Shown here piece after piece: positions 10,774 to 20,100 of a DNA stretch of 64,000 bases; the first letter of the stretch is position 1; the number at the start of each line of letters is the position of its first letter. Position numbers and translations under genes: made by a program. The stretch is from Gordonia alkanivorans NBRC 16433. GTDB taxonomy: Bacteria; Actinomycetota; Actinomycetes; Mycobacteriales; Mycobacteriaceae. The stretch covers positions 88,431 through 152,430 of the forward strand of contig NZ_BACI01000099.1 of NCBI RefSeq assembly GCF_000225505.1, given 5' to 3'. Below the pieces are notes generated by a model that was given only the letters and a program-made list of their open reading frames with translations, ran no database searches and was not told where the DNA came from.

Positions 10774-11586
10774 ATGACCCAGACCAGCACAGATCGGCCG
10801 ACCGCCATCCTGATCTCCCCGGCGATGGCCGTGCCGGCGCGGGTCTACCGACGGCTGACGGAGGCACTGACGGGATACGGGCTCGATGTCCGCGTCGTCG
10901 CGCGCCGCGGTGTCGAGGAAGGTGCAACCCCGCCCTCCCACACCGCCGACTGGTCCTACGAGGACGAGGCCGCCGACCTCGCCGATGCGATCGCCGGCAC
11001 CCGGGCCGACGTCCCGGGCACGCGGGTCGTCGTGGTCGGGCACAGCCTCGGTGCGCAACTCGCCGCGATGGTCGCCCAGTCGTCGGATCACACGCCCGAC
11101 GGGATCGTCGCAGTGGGCGCGTCGGTGCCGGCGGTACGCCACTACGGGCTCCGCGGTCTGGCCCTGGGCGCGATCGCCGTGGCCGTCGGGCCCGTATCGG
11201 GTGCCGTCGGCCATTGGCCCCGGCAGGGTTTCGGCGGCCCCACGGCCCGAACGCTGATGCGGCAGTGGGCACGTATGGTCCTCACCGGTAGGGCGCCGTT
11301 CGCCCTCGACGGCTCGATCGAGACACCGACCCTGGCCATCCGGCTCGATGACGACGAGATCGTCACCGACGGTGCGGCATCAGCGTTCGACGCCGCGTTC
11401 TCGCCGGAGTCGATCACCCACTGGCGCTACGACGACGCACGATGCCCGGCGGGCGGCAACACGACGCACATCGGCTGGGTCCGTACGCCCGACGTCGTCG
11501 CGCAACGGATCGCGGAGTGGTGGGACTCGCAGGCAACCGGTGCACGGGCAGCCACCGAAGCCGACGCTCAGCGCCGGCCGGGGTAG
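10774..11586 (+). CDS. Alpha/beta hydrolase
   Basis: The 270-residue serine hydrolase fold protein has a strand-nucleophile motif VVGHSLGAQLA and an oxyanion region near AILISPAMAVPARVYRRL. A possible acid lies in LAIRLDDDEIV and the C-terminal catalytic His in HIGWV. No signal peptide is present, so it is cytoplasmic. The substrate is unknown. The start ATG at 10774 puts the fold at the expected position; a longer frame from 10738 would begin inside the palindrome. It converges on the MFS gene with only 1 nt between stop codons. Confidence 0.82.
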   Translation: MTQTSTDRPTAILISPAMAVPARVYRRLTEALTGYGLDVRVVARRGVEEGATPPSHTADWSYEDEAADLADAIAGTRADVPGTRVVVVGHSLGAQLAAMVAQSSDHTPDGIVAVGASVPAVRHYGLRGLALGAIAVAVGPVSGAVGHWPRQGFGGPTARTLMRQWARMVLTGRAPFALDGSIETPTLAIRLDDDEIVTDGAASAFDAAFSPESITHWRYDDARCPAGGNTTHIGWVRTPDVVAQRIAEWWDSQATGARAATEADAQRRPG

Positions 11587-11587
11587 G

Positions 11588-13063
11588 TCAGGGCACCCAG
11601 GTCCCCGACGTGGACTCGATCCGCTCGCGTGTGCGGGCAGCCGTTCCACGGGCCCACGCCCCCGTCGAGACGAAGGCGAGAACGAGGACCGCAGCGCCAC
11701 ACAGCGCCATGATCAGCCACACCGGGCGGGCGGCGGCGGCGAGCCCGTCGGCGACCGACCCCTCGATTCCGGCGAACGCCACCGCGCCGAACACCGCGAC
11801 ACCGAGCGCGGTGCCCACCTGGCGGCCGGTCGAGGCCATCGCCGACGCCAGACCCGCCTGCGTTCGGGGCATCCCCGAGACCGCCCCGTTGGTGATCGGT
11901 GCGTTGAGGAACCCGAAGCCGAGCCCGAAGACCAGATATGCGGCGCCGACGTAGACGAGGGAGGTGTCGTTGCCGAGGCCGGTGAGCATCAGGGCGCCCG
12001 CCACCATCCCGACTCCTCCGATCACCATCGGTGTCCGGGCTCCCCGATCGCCCACGAGCCGACCGGCGATGGGCGCGCAGACCACCGACGCCGCCGCCAT
12101 CGGCAAGGTCATGAGTCCCGCGTGAAGCGGCGACATCTCACGAACCTCCTGCAGGTACAAGGTGTTGAGGAACAGGAAGCCCCCGGTGGCGGCGAAGGCG
12201 ATGACCGCACATGCGACCGAGCTCGAGAACGGCGCGCTCCGGAAGAATCGCGGGTCGAGAAGCGGCTCCTCGCGGCGACTCTCGTACGCGATCATCGCGA
12301 CGAACGCGCCTGCCGACACGGCGAAACACGTGAGCACTCCCGGTGACGTCCACCCCTGGGGGCGTCCCTCGATGATGGCGAAGGTGAGGGTGGCGAGGAG
12401 GGTGAGGATCAGCATCTGCCCGACCGGGTCTGCGCGGCGGGCGTGCTCGGCCCTCGACTCCGGGACGAATCGCATCGTCAGTCCGAGGGCGAGCAGGCAG
12501 ACCGGAACGTTGAGCCAGAAGATCGCCTCCCACCCGATCCCGGAGACGAGGGCCCCACCGACGACCGGCCCGAATGCCAGGCTCATGCCGAACGCGGTGC
12601 CCCACAGTCCGATCGCCTGCGCACGCTCGCGAGGATCGACGAAGACGTTGGTGACGATCGACAGCGCGACCGGGTTGAGCATCGCGCCGCCGACGGCCTG
12701 CAACATGCGTGCCCCGATGAGGACCTCCGGTGTCGGTGCCAGCGAACACAACACCGACGCGACGCCGAAGGTCACCAGGCCGACCTGGAAGATCCGCTTG
12801 CGGCCCAGGCGATCTCCGAGCGATCCGCCGAAGATCAGCAGGCTCGCGATCACCAGCGCATACGCGTCGAGGACCCACTGCAGCTGCGCCGGCGTCGCGC
12901 CGAGGTCCGAACTGATCGACGGCAACGCGACATTCACCGCCGACACGTCGAGGCCGACGATGAACAGGCTCAGGCAGCAGGTGGCGAGGATGACGAGCCG
13001 GTCCCGCCGCGTCAGGGTGCCGTCGGCCGATCGAGCGCGCAGCGCAGCGCGTGCGGCGTTCAC
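11588..13063 (-). CDS. MFS drug exporter, DHA2/EmrB-QacA type (14 TMS)
   Basis: The 491-residue major facilitator exporter has motif A between TM2 and TM3 (GGSLGDRLGRKRI). The DHA2 family signature is seen as ILATCCLSLFIVGLDVSAVNVALPSI in two parts, with about 14 hydrophobic segments. Such proteins export drugs or toxic metabolites using the proton gradient. The start overlaps the stop of the MarR gene by 4 nt, so the regulator and pump are co-translated. The pump substrate is unknown; MarR control is inferred from the arrangement. Confidence 0.92.
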   Translation of the reverse strand: MNAARAALRARSADGTLTRRDRLVILATCCLSLFIVGLDVSAVNVALPSISSDLGATPAQLQWVLDAYALVIASLLIFGGSLGDRLGRKRIFQVGLVTFGVASVLCSLAPTPEVLIGARMLQAVGGAMLNPVALSIVTNVFVDPRERAQAIGLWGTAFGMSLAFGPVVGGALVSGIGWEAIFWLNVPVCLLALGLTMRFVPESRAEHARRADPVGQMLILTLLATLTFAIIEGRPQGWTSPGVLTCFAVSAGAFVAMIAYESRREEPLLDPRFFRSAPFSSSVACAVIAFAATGGFLFLNTLYLQEVREMSPLHAGLMTLPMAAASVVCAPIAGRLVGDRGARTPMVIGGVGMVAGALMLTGLGNDTSLVYVGAAYLVFGLGFGFLNAPITNGAVSGMPRTQAGLASAMASTGRQVGTALGVAVFGAVAFAGIEGSVADGLAAAARPVWLIMALCGAAVLVLAFVSTGAWARGTAARTRERIESTSGTWVP

Positions 13064-13506
13064 GACTCGGCCGCCGCGCGGAGGAGATCGAGCAATTCCG
13101 CGAGCTGCTGGAGCTGCGCCTCGTCGAGCGCGGCGAACATCTCGGGCGCAGTCGCGGGGTTCGCGGTCACCTCGTCCATCACCCGGCGGCCGGCGTCGGT
13201 GATCGTGACGCGCTTACACCGGCCGTCGTCGGCGTCGGCCTCCCGGGTCACGAGCCCGCGGGCGACGAGATCATTGACGATGCCGCTCATGGCCGATGCA
13301 TCCACACCCATTCGCTCCGCGAGGTCTCGCTGCGTCATCGGCCGCACGGCGACACGGCGGAGCGCGCGGAACCGGCTGAACGGGATGTCGATGACCTCGC
13401 TGATGCGGGCACGCGACTGCTTCTCTTGATCCCGCACGAGGCTGTTCATCGCGAACCACACCTCGGTGGTGGTCTGCGAGCGTACGTGGTCGTCCGTTGT
13501 CGACAT
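13060..13506 (-). CDS. MarR-family transcriptional regulator
   Basis: The 148-residue winged-helix regulator has a recognition region MTQRDLAERMGVDASAMSGIV and a beta-wing ITDAGRRVMDEV, as in MarR/OhrR proteins. No redox cysteine is evident. It is co-transcribed with the downstream MFS pump, and a palindrome lies 7 bp before its start, so autorepression relieved by a ligand is likely. Confidence 0.92.
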   Translation of the reverse strand: MSTTDDHVRSQTTTEVWFAMNSLVRDQEKQSRARISEVIDIPFSRFRALRRVAVRPMTQRDLAERMGVDASAMSGIVNDLVARGLVTREADADDGRCKRVTITDAGRRVMDEVTANPATAPEMFAALDEAQLQQLAELLDLLRAAAES

Positions 13507-13513
13507 AAAACGA

Positions 13514-13527
13514 TTGTAGTTTTACAA
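13514..13527. promoter_or_regulatory. Likely MarR operator
   Basis: TTGTA-GTTT-TACAA inverted repeat directly upstream of the marR-MFS start codon in an AT-rich patch, in the usual place for an autoregulatory MarR site. It is also upstream of the divergent pyrophosphatase gene. Confidence 0.65.
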
Positions 13528-13606
13528 CTATCTCTGCGGCAATCATGCAACGTCGGAGCTCCGCCGTACGCTGGGATGCAGCAACGTCGAGCGAAAGCTG
13601 AGTCGC

Positions 13607-14530
13607 ATGTCGAAGATCCTCGTCATCGGACACCGCAATCCCGACACCGACGCGATCGGGTCCGCGATCGGCCTGGCACGGCTCGAACAGGCACTCGGAG
13701 TTGACGCGGAAGCCGTCGCCCTCGGCTCACCCGGCCCGGAGACGGCCTTTGCGCTCGACCACTTCGGCCTCGCGGCGCCGCGCGTCATCGAGCACGCGAG
13801 CCCCCACGACGTGATGCTCGTCGACCACAACGAACGCCAGCAGAGCGTCGCCGACATCGCCGACGTCACCGTCCGCAAGGTGATCGACCATCACCGCATC
13901 GCCAACTTCGAGACCGCCGCGCCGCTGTACATGCGAGTCGAGCCGGTCGGATGTACGTGTTCGATCCTCACCCGCATGTACGCGGAGAGCGAGGTCGAGA
14001 TCCCCGCCGACACCGCCGGGATCATGTTGTCGGCGATCATCTCCGACACCCTCCTGCTGAACTCCCCCACGACCACCGACTCCGATCGCATCGCCGCCGA
14101 GGAGCTCGCGACGATCGCCGGCGTCGACCTCGTGGACTACGGGAACCGATTACTCCGCGCCGGAACGGACCTCGGTGACCAACCGGCGTCGTCGATCATC
14201 GGACTCGACGCCAAGACCTTCTCGATGGGATCGGCCAGCGTGCGCGTGGCGCAGCTGACCACCGTCGACGCCGACGCCGTCCTCGCCCGCCGCGACGAGT
14301 TCTTCGAGGCCATGGCCGCCGAGAGGGAGACCGCGGGCCACAATCTGTTCCTGCTGCTGATCACCGATGTGATCGCCTGCGACTCAGACCTTCTCGTGGT
14401 CGGTGAACCCGTCGACGCCGTCGAGCGTGCGCTCGGGATCACGGTTGCCGACGGGCACGCCTTCGGCAAGGGCATCGTCTCGCGGAAGAAGCAGATCGTG
14501 CCGCAGTTGACCGAGGAGCTGACGAGCTGA
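13607..14530 (+). CDS. ppaC: Manganese-dependent inorganic pyrophosphatase (family II, DHH)
   Basis: The 307-residue family II enzyme hydrolyses pyrophosphate with Mn2+ or Co2+. DHH-phosphoesterase motifs are clear: GHRNPDTDAI (motif I), MLVDHNE (II), VIDHH (III), SDTLLLNSPT (IV). The C-terminal DHHA2 domain carries the substrate clamp SRKKQIVPQL. No CBS domains are inserted, so it is the short unregulated form. A TACGCT box at 13566-13571 could be its -10. The gene is divergent from the marR-MFS pair. Confidence 0.95.
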   Translation: MSKILVIGHRNPDTDAIGSAIGLARLEQALGVDAEAVALGSPGPETAFALDHFGLAAPRVIEHASPHDVMLVDHNERQQSVADIADVTVRKVIDHHRIANFETAAPLYMRVEPVGCTCSILTRMYAESEVEIPADTAGIMLSAIISDTLLLNSPTTTDSDRIAAEELATIAGVDLVDYGNRLLRAGTDLGDQPASSIIGLDAKTFSMGSASVRVAQLTTVDADAVLARRDEFFEAMAAERETAGHNLFLLLITDVIACDSDLLVVGEPVDAVERALGITVADGHAFGKGIVSRKKQIVPQLTEELTS

Positions 14531-14643
14531 GTTCGCCCGATTGACAGGTCGGACGGTAGCCGCGTTACCACACCGCACCGACAGTCTTGGCGACCGGAAG
14601 AACCGACGATATTCGTTGCACGACAACACAATCGCGGGTATTG

Positions 14644-14659
14644 TCGAACATACATTTCG
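14644..14659. promoter_or_regulatory. Degenerate LexA (SOS) half-site
   Basis: TCGAACATACATTTCG: the first half TCGAAC is exact to the mycobacterial SOS box, the second half is poor. It sits 24 bp before the 13E12-type gene, a family known to have SOS boxes in M. tuberculosis. Confidence 0.35.
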
Positions 14660-14683
14660 CACCAGGTGTCGGGGGTGGCCGCC

Positions 14684-16144
14684 ATGAGGGATACCTCGCA
14701 GGTGGACGTCGCCGACGAGCCCATCTCGCGTGCCGAGGAACTGGTGGGTGAACTCCACCGGATCACGACCGAACTGCAGGCCGTCGATCTCACGCAGTGC
14801 TCAGATGCCGCACTCGTCGATGTCGCGGCCGAGACCGAACGAGCCATCGCTCGACTGGGTTTCGCCGGTGACCGACAGATCGTCGAAGCCACCGAACGCG
14901 ACCTGCCCCGCAAAACCGGCCACCGCAGCGTCATCCAGTTCATGACCCACCGCCTACGCGTCGCCCACCCCATGCGGCGCCGCGACCAGATGTCAGCGAC
15001 CGCAACCTTTCCCAGCCTCACCGGCGAACCACTCCCACCCCAGCACCCCACCCTGGCCGAAGCCTTCGCCGACGGACGTGTCGGATCTGCCCACGTGCAC
15101 GCCGTGCTCGACGTCCTCGACCAGATCCCCCACGCCGTCGACCACGACGTGAAAGTCGCCGCCGAACGACAGATGGCCGAGATCGCCGTCGACCACACCC
15201 CCGCCGACATCGCCGCCCTCGGGGCGCGCTTGCTGGCACTCGTGGACCCCGACGGCACACTCGCCGACGACACCGACCGCAAACGCCGCCGCCAGCTGTA
15301 CGTGAACCGCCAGCGCGCCGACGGCACCGCGAAAATGACCGCCAACCTCACACCCGAACTGCTTGCGCGCGTCACCATGTTGCTTGCCGTGTGGGCCAAA
15401 CCCGGCATGAACAATCCGGATGACCCCGAATCACCCTGTGGCTCAGTCGAGGATGCCGATCCGGAAGCAGTCGAGGCGGCTGCCGAACGCGATACCCGCA
15501 CCCCCGCCCAACTCAATCACGACGCCTTCAACGCCCTCCTCAAAGCTGTCCTCGACGACGGCCTGCTGGGCAAGAGCCACCGCGGACTACCCACGCAATT
15601 GATCATCAAGGCCGACCTCGACGACCTGGTCCGCGAAGCCGGTTTCGCCACCACCGCCACCGGCACCCTCATCCCCATCACCGACCTCATCAAACTCGCC
15701 GCTGACACCCAACCCTGGCTGGCGGTATTCAAAGACGCCACCGCCGTCCCGCTCTACTTCGGCCGCGGCAAAAGGTTGGCCACCCGCGAACAACGCCTGG
15801 TGTCCTTCGCCAGACCCGACGGCGAAAGCTGCTCCACCCCCGACTGCGGCATAGCCGCCGCACACGTGGAAATACACCACGCCCAACTGGATTGGGGCCT
15901 TGGCGGACTCACCGACATCACCGACCTCGCCCCCGCCTGTCCCAAACACAACCGCCTGGTCGGCGACCAGCCCGGCCAGTACACCACCCGCATGGTTCGG
16001 GACGGACCCGACGAAGGCCGCTGCGCCTGGCGGCTCAACGCCGAACCCGGCGCACCACCCAACCCCGAACGCATCAACCGGCGACCCGACATACCCCGCC
16101 GATTCGCTGAACAACTGAAACAGGTGCGCACCGATATCCACTGA
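14684..16144 (+). CDS. HNH endonuclease signature protein, DUF222/13E12 repeat family
   Basis: The 486-residue protein has an N-terminal DUF222 helical domain (about residues 10-300) and a C-terminal HNH motif. The motif runs from CSTPDCG through AAHVEIHHAQLDW to DLAPACPKHNRLV, so both Cys pairs and the catalytic His are present. These genes are multicopy and diverse in Mycobacteriales (REP13E12), probably linked to mobile DNA, and their function is unproven. The ATG at 14684 has GGGGGTGG 5 nt upstream; an in-frame GTG at 14666 is possible. The second half is unusually rich in ACC/CCC codons compared with neighbours. A degenerate SOS half-site lies upstream. Confidence 0.85.
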   Translation: MRDTSQVDVADEPISRAEELVGELHRITTELQAVDLTQCSDAALVDVAAETERAIARLGFAGDRQIVEATERDLPRKTGHRSVIQFMTHRLRVAHPMRRRDQMSATATFPSLTGEPLPPQHPTLAEAFADGRVGSAHVHAVLDVLDQIPHAVDHDVKVAAERQMAEIAVDHTPADIAALGARLLALVDPDGTLADDTDRKRRRQLYVNRQRADGTAKMTANLTPELLARVTMLLAVWAKPGMNNPDDPESPCGSVEDADPEAVEAAAERDTRTPAQLNHDAFNALLKAVLDDGLLGKSHRGLPTQLIIKADLDDLVREAGFATTATGTLIPITDLIKLAADTQPWLAVFKDATAVPLYFGRGKRLATREQRLVSFARPDGESCSTPDCGIAAAHVEIHHAQLDWGLGGLTDITDLAPACPKHNRLVGDQPGQYTTRMVRDGPDEGRCAWRLNAEPGAPPNPERINRRPDIPRRFAEQLKQVRTDIH

Positions 16145-16355
16145 CCCAAACCCGAGTCCGGCGATCAACCGCGCTTCGAGATGCGCCAGATCATCGACCT
16201 CCGCAACGCCTCCGACGCCGAAGCCACACTTGCCTCGATACTCCTCGCCGCGGCGTACCCGCGCGGGTGACGCCGAATGGTCTGTGAGCCTTCGTGGCTC
16301 GTCGCTTGCGCTCCTCGCACCTCAGGCAGCGAGGGCTATGTCGCGTTCTTTCGGA
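16145..16355. other. Convergent spacer after the HNH gene
   Basis: Holds a 29-codon open frame at 16180-16269 (ATG to TGA) with no ribosome site, and then a dispersed repeat unit at 16289-16332. I see no supported gene. The small frame might be the decayed end of another 13E12-type gene. Confidence 0.4.
16289..16332. repeat. Dispersed 3'-end repeat unit
   Basis: CCTTCGTGGCTCG at 16292, then a diverged middle, then CTCGCACCTCAGG. It matches the reverse complement of the unit near 63945-63979 and is related to the copies at 7318-7487. It lies between two convergent genes. Confidence 0.65.
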
Positions 16356-17138
16356 TCAGGGAGCAGAGGTGATGCCCTGACCATGACGGCCCGCGCCGTC
16401 GGCGAATCGCGCGGCTCCTGCGACGGTGTCGGAGGCAAGTGACACCATCCCATGGCGCAGCTCGTTGACCATGGCGGCGTCGGTGTCCATGCCCGGCTGC
16501 TCGAGGACAGACAGACGATCCTGGCGAAGGCACGTCTGCGGGAACTGTGCGATCTGGGTCGCGAGCTCGACGGCGGCGTCGAGGGATGTCCCGCACGGTA
16601 CGACCCGATTCGCGAGTCCGATCTGCAGCGCCTCGTCCGCGGCCACCGCGCGCCCGGTGAGGATCAGGTCGATCGCGCGGCTCTCCCCGATCAACCGAGG
16701 AAGCCGCACCGTCCCACCGTCGATCAGCGGAACGCCCCAGCGCCGGCAGAAGACGCCGAAGACAGCATCCTCCTCGACGACGCGCATGTCGGCCCACAGC
16801 GCGAGTTCGAGGCCACCGGCGACCGCGTGACCGGAGATCGCCGCGATCACCGGTTTGGACAACCGCATCCGGGTCGGGCCCATCGGGCCGTCACCGTCGA
16901 ACTCCACCCGGTTGGGGGTTCCGTCGGCGATGGCCTTGAGATCGGCTCCGGCGCAGAACGTCCCGCCCTCGCCGTAGAGCACGGCCACCGAGGCGGTTTC
17001 GTCGGCGTCGAACCGACGAAACGCGTCGGCCAGGGCATCGGCGGTCGCCCGATCCACGGCGTTGCGGCGGTCGGGACGGTCGATCCCGATGATCCGGACC
17101 GGTCCCTGCGGCCGTTCGATCACTCCCGACCCGCCCAT
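16356..17138 (-). CDS. Enoyl-CoA hydratase/isomerase (crotonase family)
   Basis: The 260-residue crotonase-fold protein has the first oxyanion motif FCAGADLKAIADG and the second, ISGHAVAGGLELALWADMR. The residues after the second motif match EchA-type hydratases, but the precise reaction cannot be told. The ATG at 17138 has GGAGGGGCG upstream. It lies 24 nt downstream of metH on the same strand but is functionally unrelated as far as can be seen. Confidence 0.88.
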   Translation of the reverse strand: MGGSGVIERPQGPVRIIGIDRPDRRNAVDRATADALADAFRRFDADETASVAVLYGEGGTFCAGADLKAIADGTPNRVEFDGDGPMGPTRMRLSKPVIAAISGHAVAGGLELALWADMRVVEEDAVFGVFCRRWGVPLIDGGTVRLPRLIGESRAIDLILTGRAVAADEALQIGLANRVVPCGTSLDAAVELATQIAQFPQTCLRQDRLSVLEQPGMDTDAAMVNELRHGMVSLASDTVAGAARFADGAGRHGQGITSAP

Positions 17139-17162
17139 CGCCCCTCCGATCGTGGTGAAGAC

Positions 17163-20100
17163 TCAGGTGTTGAAGTACTTGGCTTCCGGATGGTGCAGCA
17201 CGAACGCATCCGTGGACTGCTCCGGATGAAGCTGCAGTTCCTCCGACAACTGGACACCGATCCGCTCCGGCTCGAGGAGCTCGATCATCTTCGCGCGGTC
17301 CTCGAGATCCGGGCAGGCGCCGTAACCGAACGAGAAACGCGCACCACGATATTCGAGGTCGAAGAAGCCCTGTGCGTGCTCGGGATCCTCGCTGTCCATC
17401 GACCGGTCACCGAACTTCAGCTCGCTGCGCACGCGCTGATGCCAGTACTCGGCGAGCGCCTCGGTCAACTGCACACCGATGCCGTGCACCTCGAGGTAGT
17501 CGCGGTACGCGTCCTCGGCGAACAGCTTGTTCGCGAAGTCGGCGATCGGCTGCCCCATCGTGACGAGCTGGAACGGCATGACATCGACCCGGCCGGCGGC
17601 CTTCGCGGCCTCGCGTGACTGGATGAAGTCGGCGATGCACAGGAACCTCGACCGCTGCTGGCGCGGGAACGAGAAGCTGAACCGCACCGGCGCATCGGGA
17701 TCCGGCTCGGTCAGCACGTGAACGGTGTCACCCTCGCTGACCGCCGGGTAGTAGCCGTAGACGACCGCGGCGTGCTGCAGGATGTTCTCGGTCGCGAGCC
17801 GATCGATCCAGTAGCGCAGACGCGGCCGGCCCTCGGACTCGACGAGCTCCTCGTACGAGGGGCCGTCACCGCCGCGGGCGCCACGCAGACCCCACTGGCC
17901 GAGGAACAGCGCACGCTCGTCGAGCAGCTGCAGATAGTCGGCGATCGGCACGCCCTTGACGATGCGCGAACCCCAGAAGGGCGGGGTCGGGATCTCGTTG
18001 TCGGCGGCCACGTCCGAACGCGACGGCACCTCGACGGGTTCCTCGGCGGCCTTGCGCTTCGCGGCGATGCGCTTGGACCGCTCATGGCGTGCCTTGCGCT
18101 CGGCGGTCTTGGCCGCCTCGGCCTTGGCCTCGTCGCTGTCGGGGTCGGGGCCGCCACCGCGCTTGCGCGCCATGATGTCGTCCATCAGTCGCAGGCCCTC
18201 GAAAGCGTCACGCGCATAGTGCACGTCGCCCTCGTAGACGTCCGACAGATCGTTCTCGACATAGGAGCGCGTCAGCGCCGCACCACCGAGCAGGACCGGG
18301 TACTCGTCGGCGAGGCCCCGCGTGTTGATCTCTTCGAGGTTCTCCTTCATGACGACGGTCGACTTCACCAGCAGACCCGACATGCCGATGACGTCGACCC
18401 TCTTGTCGGCGGCGACGTCGAGGATGGTCGCGATCGGCTGCTTGATGCCGATGTTGACAACCTCATACCCGTTGTTGGACAGGATGATGTCGACGAGGTT
18501 CTTGCCGATGTCGTGCACGTCGCCCTTGACGGTCGCCAGCACGATACGGCCCTTGCCGTCCTCACCGGTCGCCTCCATGTGCGGTTCGAGGTGCGCCACA
18601 GCCGCTTTCATGACCTCGGCGGACTGCAGCACGAACGGCAGCTGCATCTGACCCGAGCCGAAGAGTTCGCCGACGGTCTTCATCCCCGACAGCAGGGTGT
18701 CGTTGATGATCGACAGCGGCGGGACCTGGGTCATCGCCTCGTCGAGATCGTCGGTCAGGCCGTTGCGCTCACCGTCGACGATGCGTCGTTCCAGCCGCTC
18801 GAACAGTGGCAGCTTGGCCAGTTCCTGGGCGCGCGACTCGCGAGCCGACGCCGCCGAGACACCCTCGAACAGCTCCATCAGCTTCTGCAGCGGGTCGTAA
18901 CCCTCGCGCCGGCGGTCGTAGACCAGATCCAGCGCGACCTGACGGTGCTCCTCCGGGATGCGCGCCATCGGCAGGATCTTCGACGCGTGCACGATCGCGG
19001 TGTCGAGGCCGGCCTGCACGCACTCGTGCAGGAACACCGAGTTCAGCACCTGCCGAGCAGCCGGGTTCAGGCCGAACGAGATATTGGAGATGCCCAGCGT
19101 GAAGTGCACGTCGGGATGCGTCTCGTGCAGCCGGCGGATGGCCTCGATCGTCTCGATGCCGTCGCGCCGGACCTCCTCCTGACCCGTGGAGATCGGGAAG
19201 GTGAGGGCGTCGATGATGATGTCTTCCTCGGCGAGACCCCAGTTGCCGGTGATGTCGGCGATGAGGCGCTCGGCGACGCTGACCTTCCAGTCCGCGGTCC
19301 GCGCCTGCCCCTCCTCGTCGATGGTCAGGGCGACGACAGCCGCACCGTGTTCCACCACGAGTTGCATGATCTTGTTGAACCGCGAATCCGGACCGTCACC
19401 GTCCTCGTAGTTCACCGAGTTGACCGCGCAACGACCGCCGAGCGCCTCGAGACCCGCGCGGATCACCTCCGGCTCGGTCGAGTCGAGCATGATCGGCAGC
19501 GTCGACGACGTCGCGAAGCGGCTCGCGAGAGCGGTCATGTCCGCCGCGCCGTCACGACCGACGTAGTCGACGTTGAGGTCGAGCATGTGCGCGCCGTCGC
19601 GCGTCTGGTCCTTGGCGATGTCGAGGCACCTCTGGTAGTCCTCGGCGATCATGGCCTCACGAAATGCCTTGGAGCCGTTGGTGTTCGTGCGCTCACCGAT
19701 GACCAGGAAGCTCGCGTCCTGATCGAAGGGAACCGCGGTGTAGAGCGACGACGTCTCCGACTCGTGCTCGGGCGTACGCGTCGCGGGGGTGACCTGCGCG
19801 ACCGCCTCGGCGACCTGGCGGATGTGCTCCGGTGTGGTGCCGCAGCAGCCGCCGACGAAGGACAGTCCGAACTCGCCGACGAACTGGGCCATCGACTCGG
19901 CCAGTTCCTCCGGCGTCAGCGGGTACTCGGCACCGTTCGCCCCGAGGACGGGCAGGCCGGCGTTCGGCATGACCGACACCGGGATGCGCGCATGCTTCGA
20001 CAGGTAGCGCAGGTGCTCGCTCATCTCCGCCGGACCGGTGGCGCAGTTCAAACCGATGAGGTCGACGCCCAGCGGCTCGATCGCCGCCAGCGCGGCACCG

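Noticed and set aside
16180..16269. A 29-codon ORF after the HNH gene
   Set aside because: No ribosome site or homology that I recognise; kept only as a possible remnant.
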